Below, one piece after another: positions 23,365 to 32,313 of a stretch of DNA of 58,669 bases (positions are counted from its first letter, which is position 1; the number at the start of each line of letters is the position of its first letter). Under the pieces are notes generated by a model. The model saw nothing but the letters and a program-made list of their open reading frames with translations. It ran no database searches and had not been told where the DNA came from. The stretch is from Dehalococcoidia bacterium (GTDB taxonomy: Bacteria; Chloroflexota; Dehalococcoidia; Lucifugimonadales; Lucifugimonadaceae), in the NCBI GenBank assembly GCA_014239735.1, contig JAAZYI010000024.1:1-58669 (forward strand), given 5' to 3'. A program made the translations under genes and the position numbers.

Positions 23365-24291
23365 TTGTTAAAACAAGTAGATTTTTTTTCATTAAATTTT
23401 TTTAATCATGGATCAGATCATCCCGAATCAGCGGAAAATTTTTTAGATTTTATAACTTCATGGAATTTTCTACATTTAGAAAATATTAATGGATTTATAA
23501 GCCTAACTTTCGTTGGACTGATTATATTGGTTTATTTTTCTGGCATTATAAAACTAATTAATAAACCCTCTTTTTCAAAAACTAAATTATTTTTGATTAG
23601 CATTTCTATATTTTTATTAGTATTTGTTTTAGAGGGCCCAATTGATTATTTTGCAGAAGAAATGTTTTTCATACATATGATTCAACATCTAACCTTGATG
23701 GTTGTTATAGCTCCTCTTCTACTTTCGTCAAATGCAATGCCAGTCTTTATATGGGGAACTCCAAAGCCAATTAGAAGGTTTATTTCAAAACCATTTGCTG
23801 GAGAATCCAAACTAAAGAGACTGTTAAGTGTCATTACTAGACCTAGATATTCATTAATTTTATATATTGTAAATCTCTACTTTTGGCATGTACCATTTTT
23901 TTATAACCTAACTCTAAAATATGATGCTTTTCATTTTATTAATCATGCATTATTTGTTTTTATGGCTCTACTTTTATGGTGGCCAATTATTGGTCCAGCC
24001 CCAGTAAGATCGAATCTTTCAAACCCTCAAAAAATTGTATATTTATTATTGGCGGTAACGCCAAGCGCAGCTTTAGCTGCCTTTATTACTCTTTCTGGAG
24101 ACTCATTATATGCTTACGAATCTACGCCTTTGCATTGGAATATGTTATCTCATGTAGAGGATCAAACTTGGGGAGGGCTTATAATGTGGCTTCCAGGAAA
24201 TTTTTTATTTTTAGGAGTCCTCACGACCCTGTTCTTTCGATGGGCCAAGGAAGAAGAGAAAAGCGCATTACCCCCTAGAATTGAGAATTGA
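23365..24291 (+). CDS. ctaG: Cytochrome c oxidase assembly factor CtaG (Caa3_CtaG type)
   Basis: The 308-residue protein has about seven membrane helices and the conserved motifs of Caa3_CtaG: MIQHLTLMVVIAPLLL (about 108-123) and FWHVPFFYNL (about 174-183). The family is required for assembly of caa3-type oxidase in Bacillus. A His-bearing N-terminal NHGSDHPE (about 13-20) may bind copper. The start is TTG at 23365, with a weak ribosome site. The next gene begins within 2 bp of the stop. Oxidase structural genes are not in the window. Confidence 0.9.
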   Translation: MLKQVDFFSLNFFNHGSDHPESAENFLDFITSWNFLHLENINGFISLTFVGLIILVYFSGIIKLINKPSFSKTKLFLISISIFLLVFVLEGPIDYFAEEMFFIHMIQHLTLMVVIAPLLLSSNAMPVFIWGTPKPIRRFISKPFAGESKLKRLLSVITRPRYSLILYIVNLYFWHVPFFYNLTLKYDAFHFINHALFVFMALLLWWPIIGPAPVRSNLSNPQKIVYLLLAVTPSAALAAFITLSGDSLYAYESTPLHWNMLSHVEDQTWGGLIMWLPGNFLFLGVLTTLFFRWAKEEEKSALPPRIEN

Positions 24292-24292
24292 A

Positions 24293-24598
24293 GTGAAAAA
24301 AATATTTGTTTTTATATGCCTTTTAGTTATTTCATGTTCTGATTCTAGTGGAAACATAGAAGGGACAATTTCAGATATAAAAAAAGGAGATAGTATTGGA
24401 GAATTTATATACATTGAAATTCAACTTGATAATGGAAAGAAAGAAAAATTATATGCTAACGGAAAGAATTTTGGTCACTACACATACGATCATCTAATAT
24501 CTCACCAATTATCAAATGATATATTAAAAATAAATTATATATTTGATTCTGAAGTAAAAATAATTGAATCTATTAGCAAACACGAACATTCGCATTGA
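24293..24598 (+). CDS. Small lipoprotein with a histidine-rich C-terminus
   Basis: From GTG 24293, directly after the ctaG stop, this gives 101 residues with a signal peptide and lipobox (VISC, Cys about residue 14). The mature part is predicted beta-rich (GTISDIKKGDSIGEFIYIEIQ) and it ends in HEHSH. A TTG at 24281 would add four residues and overlap ctaG. The His-rich tail and ctaG linkage suggest metal handling outside the membrane, but this is inferred. No family is recognised. Confidence 0.75.
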   Translation: MKKIFVFICLLVISCSDSSGNIEGTISDIKKGDSIGEFIYIEIQLDNGKKEKLYANGKNFGHYTYDHLISHQLSNDILKINYIFDSEVKIIESISKHEHSH

Positions 24599-24816
24599 TA
24601 GCAAATAAAAGAAATATAGAATTTATTTTATTTAATCATGGTGAGCCAGGAGGGGAATGGGACATGACAATAATATTAATTATGATTCACATGCCTCTTA
24701 TAGTTGCTGCAAAATTTGGATCAAAAAATGAAAAATTAAAGTTCGGTTTAATAACAGTTTATGGAATTGGTATGCTTATTTTTTTATTGTTATTAATATT
24801 TAATGCAGAGATATGA
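24595..24816 (+). CDS. Two-span small membrane protein
   Basis: The longest reading starts at TTG 24595 (73 residues), overlapping the lipoprotein stop. A shorter one starts at ATG 24664 (50 residues) after a GGAGGGGA ribosome site. Both keep two hydrophobic helices (about 24-40 and 50-70 of the long form). The N-terminal NHGEPGGEWD of the long form resembles the NHGSDHPES at the start of ctaG, which favours the longer product. No known family is recognised. It overlaps the next gene by 4 bp. Confidence 0.65.
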   Translation: MIANKRNIEFILFNHGEPGGEWDMTIILIMIHMPLIVAAKFGSKNEKLKFGLITVYGIGMLIFLLLLIFNAEI

Positions 24817-25271
24817 TTAAAAAAATTATTCAAATTTTAATATTATTAATACCTTTTATTATTTTAATTTTTATTGTTTCTTGCTCAAATAATGAAGATT
24901 CTGAATATTCAAAATTTAAATTAGAAAGAGATTTAAAAGCAATTGAGTCGCTTTTAAAAGAAAAAGACTTGATGCTTGTTGAGCATAGAAGAACTTCAAT
25001 TCAACAGTTCTCTCCGTCTGAGTCAGAATTATTAGAACCTGCCTTAGAAATATATAATTTTCCTAGAATAAACATTAATTCTGGGTGCATGAATATTGGA
25101 GTAAAAATAAAAGATTCTTTAAGAAACTATCCATTATTTGTACTAGAAAATAATGATAAAATTTTAGCATATTTGGTTAAATTCCCTAATAGCACGGGTA
25201 TTGTTTCTGCTAACAAAAATAAAATTGCTGTAATTTTACTTGATGACCTGATGGAATATCTAGGCTGTTAA
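24813..25271 (+). CDS. Lipoprotein of unknown function
   Basis: The 152-residue protein starts with two Lys and a long hydrophobic signal segment ending in the lipobox IVSC (Cys about 24). The mature domain is charged and has a helix rich in Glu, Lys and Leu, then a beta-rich part (IVSANKNKIAVILLDD). Single Cys residues in NSGCMN and at the C-terminal end (YLGC) could bind metal or form a disulfide. It is the last gene of the ctaG cluster, with ATGA overlap to the gene before it. Confidence 0.75.
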   Translation: MIKKIIQILILLIPFIILIFIVSCSNNEDSEYSKFKLERDLKAIESLLKEKDLMLVEHRRTSIQQFSPSESELLEPALEIYNFPRININSGCMNIGVKIKDSLRNYPLFVLENNDKILAYLVKFPNSTGIVSANKNKIAVILLDDLMEYLGC

Positions 25272-25334
25272 TTTAACCATTAAACCTTAACCCTATTTTT
25301 ATATGATTAAATTATTAATTAATGATAAGAGAGG

Positions 25335-25417
25335 AGTGATTTAGGGGGTATTATTATTAGATATTTTTTCTTGGAGGAAAAAGTATAGTGCTAATTCACA
25401 ACACCCCTTTGATCACT
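25335..25417 (+). other. Candidate structured leader element
   Basis: AGTGAT (25335-25340) pairs with ATCACT (25412-25417). GGGGT (25345-25349) pairs with ACCCC (25403-25407) across a symmetric 4x4 internal loop. Inside are TTTTTC/GAAAAA (25365-25370 and 25377-25382) and a small GTG/CAC hairpin, giving a multibranched fold. GGAGG at 25373-25377 is followed by GTG 25388 opening an 18-codon frame, so a leader peptide is also possible. The downstream gene begins at 25531. Confidence 0.4.
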
Positions 25418-25530
25418 AAATTATATATTAACCTATTGGTTTTATAAATTTCTATAGCCATATGACGCATTTTTTATTTTTTTTTAAAAATTGTAATATT
25501 TCAAATAGATAATACTTAAAAGGAGGCACT

Positions 25531-26364
25531 ATGATAATCGGATTAGTCGGGCTTGGAGAAATGGGAGCAGAAATTGGAAGATATTTTGTTAAAAATGGAA
25601 TTGAAGTTATTTCTGTTTATGGTGAAAGATCCAAAATTAGCCAAGATCGAGCAATTAAATATGGAATTAAAGATGTACTAACAATTGAAAATGTTAGTCA
25701 AAAATCTGACATAATAATTTCTATTATACCTCCGAATAGGGCTTTAGAAACAGCTGATCAATACTCAAAATATATTAGTAAAGATGGGCCAATTTATTGT
25801 GATTTAAATGCGATTTCAACAATGACAGCAACAAAAATTAAAGCCTTGCTTGATGAAAGGAATGTAAATTATGTTGATGGAAGCATTATGGGTGGACCAC
25901 CAAAAGAAAATTATTCCCCAAGGACCTATTTGTCTGGAGAAATGGCTAAAAATTTAAATTTTCTTTCTGGAAAAGGGGTAGACATAATAATTCTAAATGG
26001 CTCTGATTTTCAGGCTTCAGCTATGAAAATGGTCTATGCTGCAATAACTAAAGGCTCAAAAGCTCTTGTTGCTGGAGCATTGATAGTTGCAAAAAGAAAT
26101 AATGTATACCAAGAATTGATAGATGAGCTAGAGTATTCTGATGAATTTTTTCATGGTGTAGCATTGAAACTCATTCCAAGTATTAAGCACAAGGCTTATA
26201 GATGGATTGGTGAAATGAATGAAATTTCATCAACTTTTAAAGATTCTGGTTTAACAGGCGGATTTCATAGTGAATCAGAAAATATTTATGAATTAATAAA
26301 AGACCTTCCTCCAGGTGAATTATCAATTGATGAAATAATAGGGAAAATTACTGATAAAATGTAA
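25531..26364 (+). CDS. NAD(P)-dependent 6-phosphogluconate/hydroxyisobutyrate dehydrogenase-like oxidoreductase
   Basis: The 277-residue protein begins with the Rossmann motif IGLVGLGEMGAEIG (about 2-15) and contains DLNAISTMTATKIK and YVDGSIMGGPP segments, as in beta-hydroxyacid dehydrogenases, with a DUF1932-like C-terminal domain. It has a good AAAGGAGG ribosome site. It is followed 2 bp later by a nitroreductase gene and then an EamA transporter, forming a probable three-gene operon. The substrate is unknown. Confidence 0.88.
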   Translation: MIIGLVGLGEMGAEIGRYFVKNGIEVISVYGERSKISQDRAIKYGIKDVLTIENVSQKSDIIISIIPPNRALETADQYSKYISKDGPIYCDLNAISTMTATKIKALLDERNVNYVDGSIMGGPPKENYSPRTYLSGEMAKNLNFLSGKGVDIIILNGSDFQASAMKMVYAAITKGSKALVAGALIVAKRNNVYQELIDELEYSDEFFHGVALKLIPSIKHKAYRWIGEMNEISSTFKDSGLTGGFHSESENIYELIKDLPPGELSIDEIIGKITDKM

Positions 26365-26366
26365 TT

Positions 26367-26915
26367 ATGAATAAAAGAATTATTCCTGAAATTTTAAATA
26401 GGAAGAGCTCAGTATGTTTTTCTAGTGAATCAATTTCACTAGAAGAGATAGATCTCCTAATTGAAGCAACTAAATGGGCACCTTCCTCAAGAAATATGCA
26501 GCCATGGAAAGTTATATTCATCAGTAAAAAAGATGATTCTTATGAAAATGTTTTGATGGCGCTTTCTGATTCTAATCAAGTTTGGGCCAAGGATGCAGAA
26601 ATATTTGCAATATTCGTAATATCTGATGATAAGAATATTAATAAAAAATTTTTAGACATAGGATTTTGTGGTCAAAATATGATGCTGCAGGCGGAATATA
26701 TGGGAATAGCAAGCCATCCAATGGGAGGCTGGAGTGAGGATTTAGTTAAGAGTTCTGTAGGCATTCCTAATGAAAATCATGTGGTTTTCATATTGGCACT
26801 TGGAAAAAAAGGAAATCCAAATCAACTTGAACCTGAACTAAAAATAAGAGAATGCAAAGATAGGATGAGAGATAATAATAAGAATAACTTTAATTTCTCA
26901 AGCTGGGATTTTTAA
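26367..26915 (+). CDS. Nitroreductase-family FMN protein
   Basis: The 182-residue protein has the nitroreductase fold signatures: an RKSSVCFSSESIS opening (about 12-24), ATKWAPSSRNMQPW (about 33-46) for FMN binding, FCGQNMMLQAEYMGI (about 100-114) and a C-terminal ALGKKG. Such flavoproteins use NAD(P)H to reduce nitro, quinone or other compounds. Length is normal. It starts 2 bp after the dehydrogenase stop, so the two are probably one transcript. Confidence 0.88.
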   Translation: MNKRIIPEILNRKSSVCFSSESISLEEIDLLIEATKWAPSSRNMQPWKVIFISKKDDSYENVLMALSDSNQVWAKDAEIFAIFVISDDKNINKKFLDIGFCGQNMMLQAEYMGIASHPMGGWSEDLVKSSVGIPNENHVVFILALGKKGNPNQLEPELKIRECKDRMRDNNKNNFNFSSWDF

Positions 26916-26941
26916 TTTATTAGATAAGAATCGAGATATAA

Positions 26942-27859
26942 ATGGAATTATGGATTTTATTGCCATTGTTTTCTGCTCTGATAATGGCTGCAGTTAATGT
27001 TGTTGATAAATTCTTCGTGCTTGAAGGTGAAGATAACTTAAACTACAAGTCTTTTTGTCTTTATAGTGGAGGAATGCAATTGGTAATTTGCATAACAATG
27101 TTCCTATTAGATCCATTTAGCTTTAAATCAGAAACATTTAGTTTGAGTTTCTTTTATTTAATTTTTTCTGGTATGTTTTTTGGATTAAGTTTGATTTTTC
27201 TTGTCAAAGCCATGGATTTAGAGGAAATATCTAGAGTTGAGCCTATTTATCTAATTCATACAATAATTGTTCCGATGGCTGGATTATTTGTGCTGAATGA
27301 ATCTTTAAACTATTCAAAATATTTGGGTATAATTTTGATATTTATTTCATCAATATTTGCATCATTAAGATGGGAAGGTAAATTTTCTCCGATAAATAAG
27401 ACAGCAATCTCCAGTCTTTTATTTGGAGGGATCCTTTTTGCGATCGCAAGTGTGCTTTTAAAGCAGTCTGTAGACGGAAGCAACTTTTCATCTACTCAAG
27501 TTCTTAGCATAAGAGCTTTAGGCTTATTTATTTCTGCTGGTATTCCTATGTTTAGCTTAAAAAATATTTCCGATATAAATAGATTTTTTAAACATAAAGC
27601 TAGGGGGTTAACTTTATTTATAGCAGAAACATTAAGCCCCTTATTTAGTATGTATATGATTGTGATAGCTCTAGCCAGATTAGATGTTTCAGTAGTAAAT
27701 TCATTTAATGGAGTCCGACCAATATTTGCAGTAATCCTTAGTGCTTTTCTTGTAGTAATGATTAAAAAAGAATTTACTGAAAAATTAGATTTTCAAAATC
27801 TTTTTATTAAGGTTGTTTCAGGATTATTAGCTGGAGCAGGAATTATCTTTTTGGCTTAA
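26942..27859 (+). CDS. EamA/DMT-type metabolite transporter
   Basis: The 305-residue protein has about ten membrane helices in two repeats, as in the EamA family. The signature of the first repeat is visible around AMDLEEISRVEPIYLIHTIIVP (about 83-104), and the second around ALARLDVSVVNSFNGVRPI. It likely exports or imports small metabolites. The position after the dehydrogenase and nitroreductase suggests a shared operon. It converges on the SDR gene with a 1-bp gap. Confidence 0.85.
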   Translation: MELWILLPLFSALIMAAVNVVDKFFVLEGEDNLNYKSFCLYSGGMQLVICITMFLLDPFSFKSETFSLSFFYLIFSGMFFGLSLIFLVKAMDLEEISRVEPIYLIHTIIVPMAGLFVLNESLNYSKYLGIILIFISSIFASLRWEGKFSPINKTAISSLLFGGILFAIASVLLKQSVDGSNFSSTQVLSIRALGLFISAGIPMFSLKNISDINRFFKHKARGLTLFIAETLSPLFSMYMIVIALARLDVSVVNSFNGVRPIFAVILSAFLVVMIKKEFTEKLDFQNLFIKVVSGLLAGAGIIFLA

Positions 27860-27860
27860 G

Positions 27861-28694
27861 TTAGTAAGGGAATTCTACGTCGTTTGATTGAGCATATTTA
27901 GCTTGATCAACGCCAAAATCTTCTTGAAGTTGAATACTCAAGCCTCCATCAATTACTAATGAATGACCCGTTATAAATGATGCTTCTTCAGAGCATAAAA
28001 AAGCGACTCCATTTGCAATATCTTCTGGGACCCCTGTTCTTCTTACAGGATATTGCTCTTCAAAAAATTTTAACCCCTTTGGCATCTCTTTCCATCTAAC
28101 TTCCATTTTTTCAGTAACTATATGTCCTGGACATATAGCATTTACCCTGACCCCTAATGGCCCAAAATCACATGCCATTTGTTTAGTCATTCCTATAACG
28201 GCAGATTTTCCAGATTCATACACTATTGCATTTTTTGACATCAATAATCCATGCACAGATGAAATATTTATTATATTTCCATTGTTTTTAATAAGTTCTT
28301 CGCCAGCAAATTTTGCTCCTAAAAAAATCGCCTTTTGTAGCATCGCAATTCCTTTATCCCAACCTTCTTCAGAAACTTTCATAGCAGAGCCAGAAAATTC
28401 TTCTGTAAAATTCCCCGTAGAAAAAGCATTCTGGATTAGATTGTCTATTCTTCCATATTTTTCAATAGCTAATTTGACCATATTTTCAATATCTTCTGAC
28501 TTTGAAACATCTGTTTTAATTACTTCGCATTCTCCACCCATATTTATTATTTTTTCTGAATTTTTATTTGCTGACTCTAAATCAATATCTGCAATGACAA
28601 TTTTTGAACCTTTTTCTGCAAATTTCCTTGATATGCCTCCTCCTATTCCCAGTGCTCCGCCAGTCACAACAGTTACTTTTCCTGAAAAATCCAT
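27861..28694 (-). CDS. Short-chain dehydrogenase/reductase
   Basis: The 277-residue SDR has TGGALGIGGGISRKFA (Rossmann motif, about 11-26), NISSVHG with the catalytic Ser, YESGKS (catalytic Tyr-x3-Lys, about 158-163) and the VNAICPGHIVTE cofactor segment. All catalytic residues are present. Substrate cannot be assigned. An AGGAG ribosome site lies just upstream of ATG 28694. Confidence 0.92.
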   Translation of the reverse strand: MDFSGKVTVVTGGALGIGGGISRKFAEKGSKIVIADIDLESANKNSEKIINMGGECEVIKTDVSKSEDIENMVKLAIEKYGRIDNLIQNAFSTGNFTEEFSGSAMKVSEEGWDKGIAMLQKAIFLGAKFAGEELIKNNGNIINISSVHGLLMSKNAIVYESGKSAVIGMTKQMACDFGPLGVRVNAICPGHIVTEKMEVRWKEMPKGLKFFEEQYPVRRTGVPEDIANGVAFLCSEEASFITGHSLVIDGGLSIQLQEDFGVDQAKYAQSNDVEFPY

Positions 28695-28773
28695 TTTCTC
28701 TCCTAATATTAAGGTTTGATGATATTAAAAATTTATCTCTTTTAGATTACACTGTAAATTCTATAGACCTTCT

Positions 28774-29229
28774 TTGAATATTGGTATATTGAAAAAATTT
28801 AGAGGCAAAATTAGCTTAACTCAAAGAGACATTCTAATGTGGATGTGGAATAACTTAATTCTTATTTCAAAAGAAAAACTAATTTCTTCGGGTAGCGAAA
28901 GATTTTTGGACGACACTGAATTTCTAATTCCATGGACACCAAATGATTCTTTTAACCTAGAGCTTAAAAAAGACAAGGATAGGTATTCTAGGTCTCTAAA
29001 AACTTTAGAAGATAGAGGCTACCTTATAAGGAAAAGGAGTGGGCAGAGAGGAGCAATTGCGTACGTAAGCTTTACTAGAGATGGTATATTTGTAGTTAAA
29101 ACATGGGCTAGAATTGTTGACTCTGGGGAAGAAGACGAATTCAATAGTTTTGAAGATCTTGAAAAAGGGTATGACAGACAGGATTCCGATTCAAATGAAG
29201 TATGGGAAAGAGAAGAAGAATTTTATTAA
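28774..29229 (+). CDS. Winged-helix protein
   Basis: The 151-residue protein appears to have a winged-helix domain at about 17-105: a helix around LTQRDILMWMWNNL, a recognition helix in RYSRSLKTLEDRGYLIRKRS (about 68-87) and a wing in AIAYVSFTRDG. Its C-terminal 40 residues are strongly acidic. It resembles MarR/PadR-like folds, but no family name is safe. The start at 28774 is TTG, and another TTG at 28789 is possible. The end overlaps the convergent mog gene by 4 bp. Confidence 0.7.
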   Translation: MNIGILKKFRGKISLTQRDILMWMWNNLILISKEKLISSGSERFLDDTEFLIPWTPNDSFNLELKKDKDRYSRSLKTLEDRGYLIRKRSGQRGAIAYVSFTRDGIFVVKTWARIVDSGEEDEFNSFEDLEKGYDRQDSDSNEVWEREEEFY

Positions 29230-29714
29230 CCTTTATTTCTTTCCTCAACGAAATGGATAATTTGATCAATTATATTAGGTAAAATTTCCCCGATGCTATT
29301 GGGGTTACCTGGCAAATTCAATACAATTGAGTCTTTTCTTATTCCGGCTAATTGCCTGCTCAAAATAGCATTTTTTGAATATTTTAAAGATTCAGATCTC
29401 ATATATTCTCCAAATCCTGGCAGCTCTTCTTCTATAGCCTCTCTAGTAGCATTTGGAGTTAAGTCCTTTTTGGATGGGCCTGTCCCTCCTGTAGTAATAA
29501 TCACATTTAATTTATGTTCATCAACATACTCAATAATTTTTTCTTTTATTAGATCTAAATTGTCAGGAATTAGAATAGATTTTTTAATTGATATTTTGTT
29601 TAAGTCTGATGAGAAATGTTTATTAAAAAAATTAATTACTGAAGGTATGCCTTGGTCCTCATAAATTTTTTCTGAGGCCCTGTCTGAAATACTTATTATC
29701 CCTATTGTTATCAT
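29226..29714 (-). CDS. mog: Molybdopterin adenylyltransferase (MogA/MoaB type)
   Basis: The 162-residue protein opens with GIISISDRASEKIYEDQG (about 4-21), has the key ITTGGTGPSKKDLTPNAT motif (about 73-90) with the conserved Asp, and ends with NLPGNPNSIGEIL. The family adenylates molybdopterin during molybdenum cofactor synthesis. Length is normal. Other cofactor genes are not nearby. MogA and MoaB cannot be distinguished firmly here. Confidence 0.9.
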   Translation of the reverse strand: MITIGIISISDRASEKIYEDQGIPSVINFFNKHFSSDLNKISIKKSILIPDNLDLIKEKIIEYVDEHKLNVIITTGGTGPSKKDLTPNATREAIEEELPGFGEYMRSESLKYSKNAILSRQLAGIRKDSIVLNLPGNPNSIGEILPNIIDQIIHFVEERNKG

Positions 29715-29801
29715 TTAAAATATTTTATGTTCATTAAGAATTATTTATTATACGATAATTCTATATCTAAATAATTTGAGGTCTCTGAGTAAAGGAAAAA
29801 A

Positions 29802-30485
29802 ATGGGAAAAATAGACATTTCAATTTTAAATGATTTAACTGCTTTTGATTCTGCAACTGTTCAAAATGCTGCTATAAGAATAAGAGGCTATGTGCCTGAA
29901 AATCAAGATTATTCTGGAACTAACCTAAGAAGATATACAGGAGAGGCTCCAACAATTGTAGGAATAGCTACAACTATGAAAGCGACAGCTTTAAATGAAC
30001 CGAATTCAGAGCCAGTTCCATGGAATGATTATTATGAGAAAATTTCTTCGTTAGACTACCCATTTATATCTTTAATAGAAGATAATGATTCGCCAAGAAA
30101 TAGAGGAGCTTTATTTGGAGACAATATGGCTTTTATGCATTCATGTTTGGGTGCAGTTGGTGTAGTGGCGTGTGGCGCAATTAGGGACGTTCCTGGAATT
30201 CAAAGATCTGGTTTAAGTGTTTGGGCTGAAGGAAGAGTTCCGGGCCATGGGCCATTTAATGCAATATCTTTAGGAGAAAAAGTCGAAGTTTCCGGACTGA
30301 ATGTATCCGAGGGAGATGTATTAGTCGCAGATGCAGATGGAATAACAAGAGTTCCAGAAGAAATACTTGGAGATATAATAAAAGTTTGCGAGGAAGTTAG
30401 AAAAGATGAAGCGCAAACTCAAAAATTTTTCTCAGTAAAAGATAAATCAAGATATGCTAGCTGGATTAGTAAAGATTATACTTAA
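29802..30485 (+). CDS. RraA / HMG-aldolase-like family protein
   Basis: The 227-residue protein belongs to the RraA fold shared by RNase E regulator RraA and 4-hydroxy-4-methyl-2-oxoglutarate aldolase. Visible segments are SATVQNA (about 17-23), GDNMAFMHSCLGAVGVVACGAIRDVPGI (with the conserved Gly and Arg-Asp, about 107-133) and DVLVADADGITRVP (about 173-186). In catabolic gene clusters this family usually acts as an aldolase or decarboxylase, so that role is more likely than RNA-degradosome control. It converges on the MFS gene with a 1-bp gap. Confidence 0.85.
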   Translation: MGKIDISILNDLTAFDSATVQNAAIRIRGYVPENQDYSGTNLRRYTGEAPTIVGIATTMKATALNEPNSEPVPWNDYYEKISSLDYPFISLIEDNDSPRNRGALFGDNMAFMHSCLGAVGVVACGAIRDVPGIQRSGLSVWAEGRVPGHGPFNAISLGEKVEVSGLNVSEGDVLVADADGITRVPEEILGDIIKVCEEVRKDEAQTQKFFSVKDKSRYASWISKDYT

Positions 30486-30486
30486 A

Positions 30487-31692
30487 TTATGATTTTAAAA
30501 CCCTGAATTCTTTAGAGACTCCATAGCAAATAAAGTGGACTATAATTGGCACTATCGAGGCAGTAATTATAGTGGGCACGATTCCGATTGATTCTCCGAG
30601 TAGTCCACCTAAAATGAATCCAAGTCCATATGCTTGTATTACAGTGAAGAATAAACCAACAACCCTTCCTTTATGATTAGTATCTGGGAGTGTTTGAAGC
30701 AGTATTAATATCACTGTAAACCATATAACGTGAAAAAAACCTCCGACGGCAAGCAAGAATACTGAAAGAAAAATAGATGTAGATAGCGAGAAAAAGAATA
30801 AAGCAATTGAGTAAATTAATATACAAACAACAATTGATTTAGAGTTTCTAAATATTTTTGGAAATAATGGAAGTGCAATGGACCCAATCATAGCACCAAG
30901 AGCTTCACTAGAAAGTAGAATTGCATAACCTGAGGAACCTGATCCTAGCACATCTCTTGCAATCTTGGGTATTAATGGTTGAGATAGTGCCCAGAATAAT
31001 ATAGTAAAAGTTAGAATTAAGAGAATCCTGATGTTTACAGATTTATATGAATAAATTATTCCATCTTTAATAGATTTATCAATTCCGTCTTCTTTATTAT
31101 CATCTTCATTTTTAGCTTCTTTAAAGTATATAAATAACATTAATGCTGCCATTGCGCTTATTAGATGAACAGCAGGCATTGAAAAGAATACCTCTGTATT
31201 TGAAATTGAGGTAAAAAATACAGCAATTGCTAAAGGACCTATAGTGCTAAGAAAAGAATTTAAAAATTCAGTAATAGAATTTCCCCAAGTTAAGTATTTA
31301 AATCCAGCAATGTCTAAAATTAAAGTTCTAGATGCGCTTACTTCTAGTCCTGCAGCGATGCCTATTCCACTAAAGCACAATACAATGAATAAAATGGGAT
31401 AAAAATTCATGTGAACGAAAAGTGCAACTAAGAAAAAAAATATAAAACTTATAATCCTAGCAATTAAAAATATTTTTTTTCTAGAGAATTTATCAGCTAG
31501 CTGACCTCCAAATGGAGATATAAATAGTACGAAAAAAGTTGGAATTGCAGCAATTAGACCTACCATCAAGGTAGAATTTGTCTTCTCTAAAACGTACCAG
31601 TTGATTAAGTAATTCCTGAAAACCCATCCGCAAAATGCAAGACAGTTAGCAGTAATTAAAAATATAAAATTTTTACCTAATAGTGGATTCAT
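30487..31692 (-). CDS. Major facilitator superfamily transporter
   Basis: The 401-residue protein has about 12 hydrophobic helices with an MFS loop motif GGQLADKFSRKKIFL (about 61-75). The pattern resembles the MFS_3 group, which includes exporters. It is only moderately similar to the one at 19918, and no substrate can be deduced. It is alone and converges on the RraA-like gene. Confidence 0.85.
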   Translation of the reverse strand: MNPLLGKNFIFLITANCLAFCGWVFRNYLINWYVLEKTNSTLMVGLIAAIPTFFVLFISPFGGQLADKFSRKKIFLIARIISFIFFFLVALFVHMNFYPILFIVLCFSGIGIAAGLEVSASRTLILDIAGFKYLTWGNSITEFLNSFLSTIGPLAIAVFFTSISNTEVFFSMPAVHLISAMAALMLFIYFKEAKNEDDNKEDGIDKSIKDGIIYSYKSVNIRILLILTFTILFWALSQPLIPKIARDVLGSGSSGYAILLSSEALGAMIGSIALPLFPKIFRNSKSIVVCILIYSIALFFFSLSTSIFLSVFLLAVGGFFHVIWFTVILILLQTLPDTNHKGRVVGLFFTVIQAYGLGFILGGLLGESIGIVPTIITASIVPIIVHFICYGVSKEFRVLKS

Positions 31693-31766
31693 ACCACGAT
31701 ATATTGCAAAAAAGCCAAGATAATAGCAATACTTATTTGGTCAGTTTGGGTTAAGTTTTGGTTAAA

Positions 31767-32300
31767 TTATTTCCACTTTATTGTGCAGCCTACAGCATCA
31801 GTAATTTCTACGTCAGCCTTATTGTCCTGAATAATACTATCTAGTGCATTCATTAAATATGAAGAGGTTACCGCTGATTCATCCTCATAATTATCATCAA
31901 TTGCTCCTGTATATCTTAGTAGGCCAAATTCATCGAATACAAAAACTTCAGGAGTTCGTTCTGCTCCATACATTTTGGCTATTTCTTGAGTTTCGTCATA
32001 TAAGTAAGGAAAATTAAAATTCTTTTCAGTATGTCTTTCCTTCATTTTTTCAAAGCTGTCTTCTGGGTATTCAGTAGAATTATTAGAGCTAATCATGATC
32101 ACACTAACACCATCATTTGAATATTTTTTTTGGATACTGATTATTCTGTCTTCCCATGCTTGAGCATAAGGGCAGTGGTTGCAACTAAAAATTACAACTT
32201 TTATTTTCCCTAAAGAAGGTAGGTCTAAGCTGTAATTTATCCCATCAGTTGCTGGGAGTAAGAAATTTACATAAGGGTCATTTAATTTTATATTTGGCAT
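31767..32300 (-). CDS. Thioredoxin/peroxiredoxin-like protein
   Basis: From ATG 32300, preceded by AAAGGAAA, the product is 177 residues. It has an AhpC/TSA-like core, with KVVIFSCNHCPYAQAWEDRI containing the CxxC pair (Cys in CNHC about 39 and 42), VMISSNN and a cis-Pro segment RTPEVFVFDEFG. This is the pattern of thioredoxin-family proteins with a CNHCPY motif. It is the last gene of the CBS-sulfatase-tautomerase operon. A disulfide or redox role is probable and the partner is unknown. Confidence 0.85.
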   Translation of the reverse strand: MPNIKLNDPYVNFLLPATDGINYSLDLPSLGKIKVVIFSCNHCPYAQAWEDRIISIQKKYSNDGVSVIMISSNNSTEYPEDSFEKMKERHTEKNFNFPYLYDETQEIAKMYGAERTPEVFVFDEFGLLRYTGAIDDNYEDESAVTSSYLMNALDSIIQDNKADVEITDAVGCTIKWK

Positions 32301-32313
32301 ATTTTTCCTTTCG

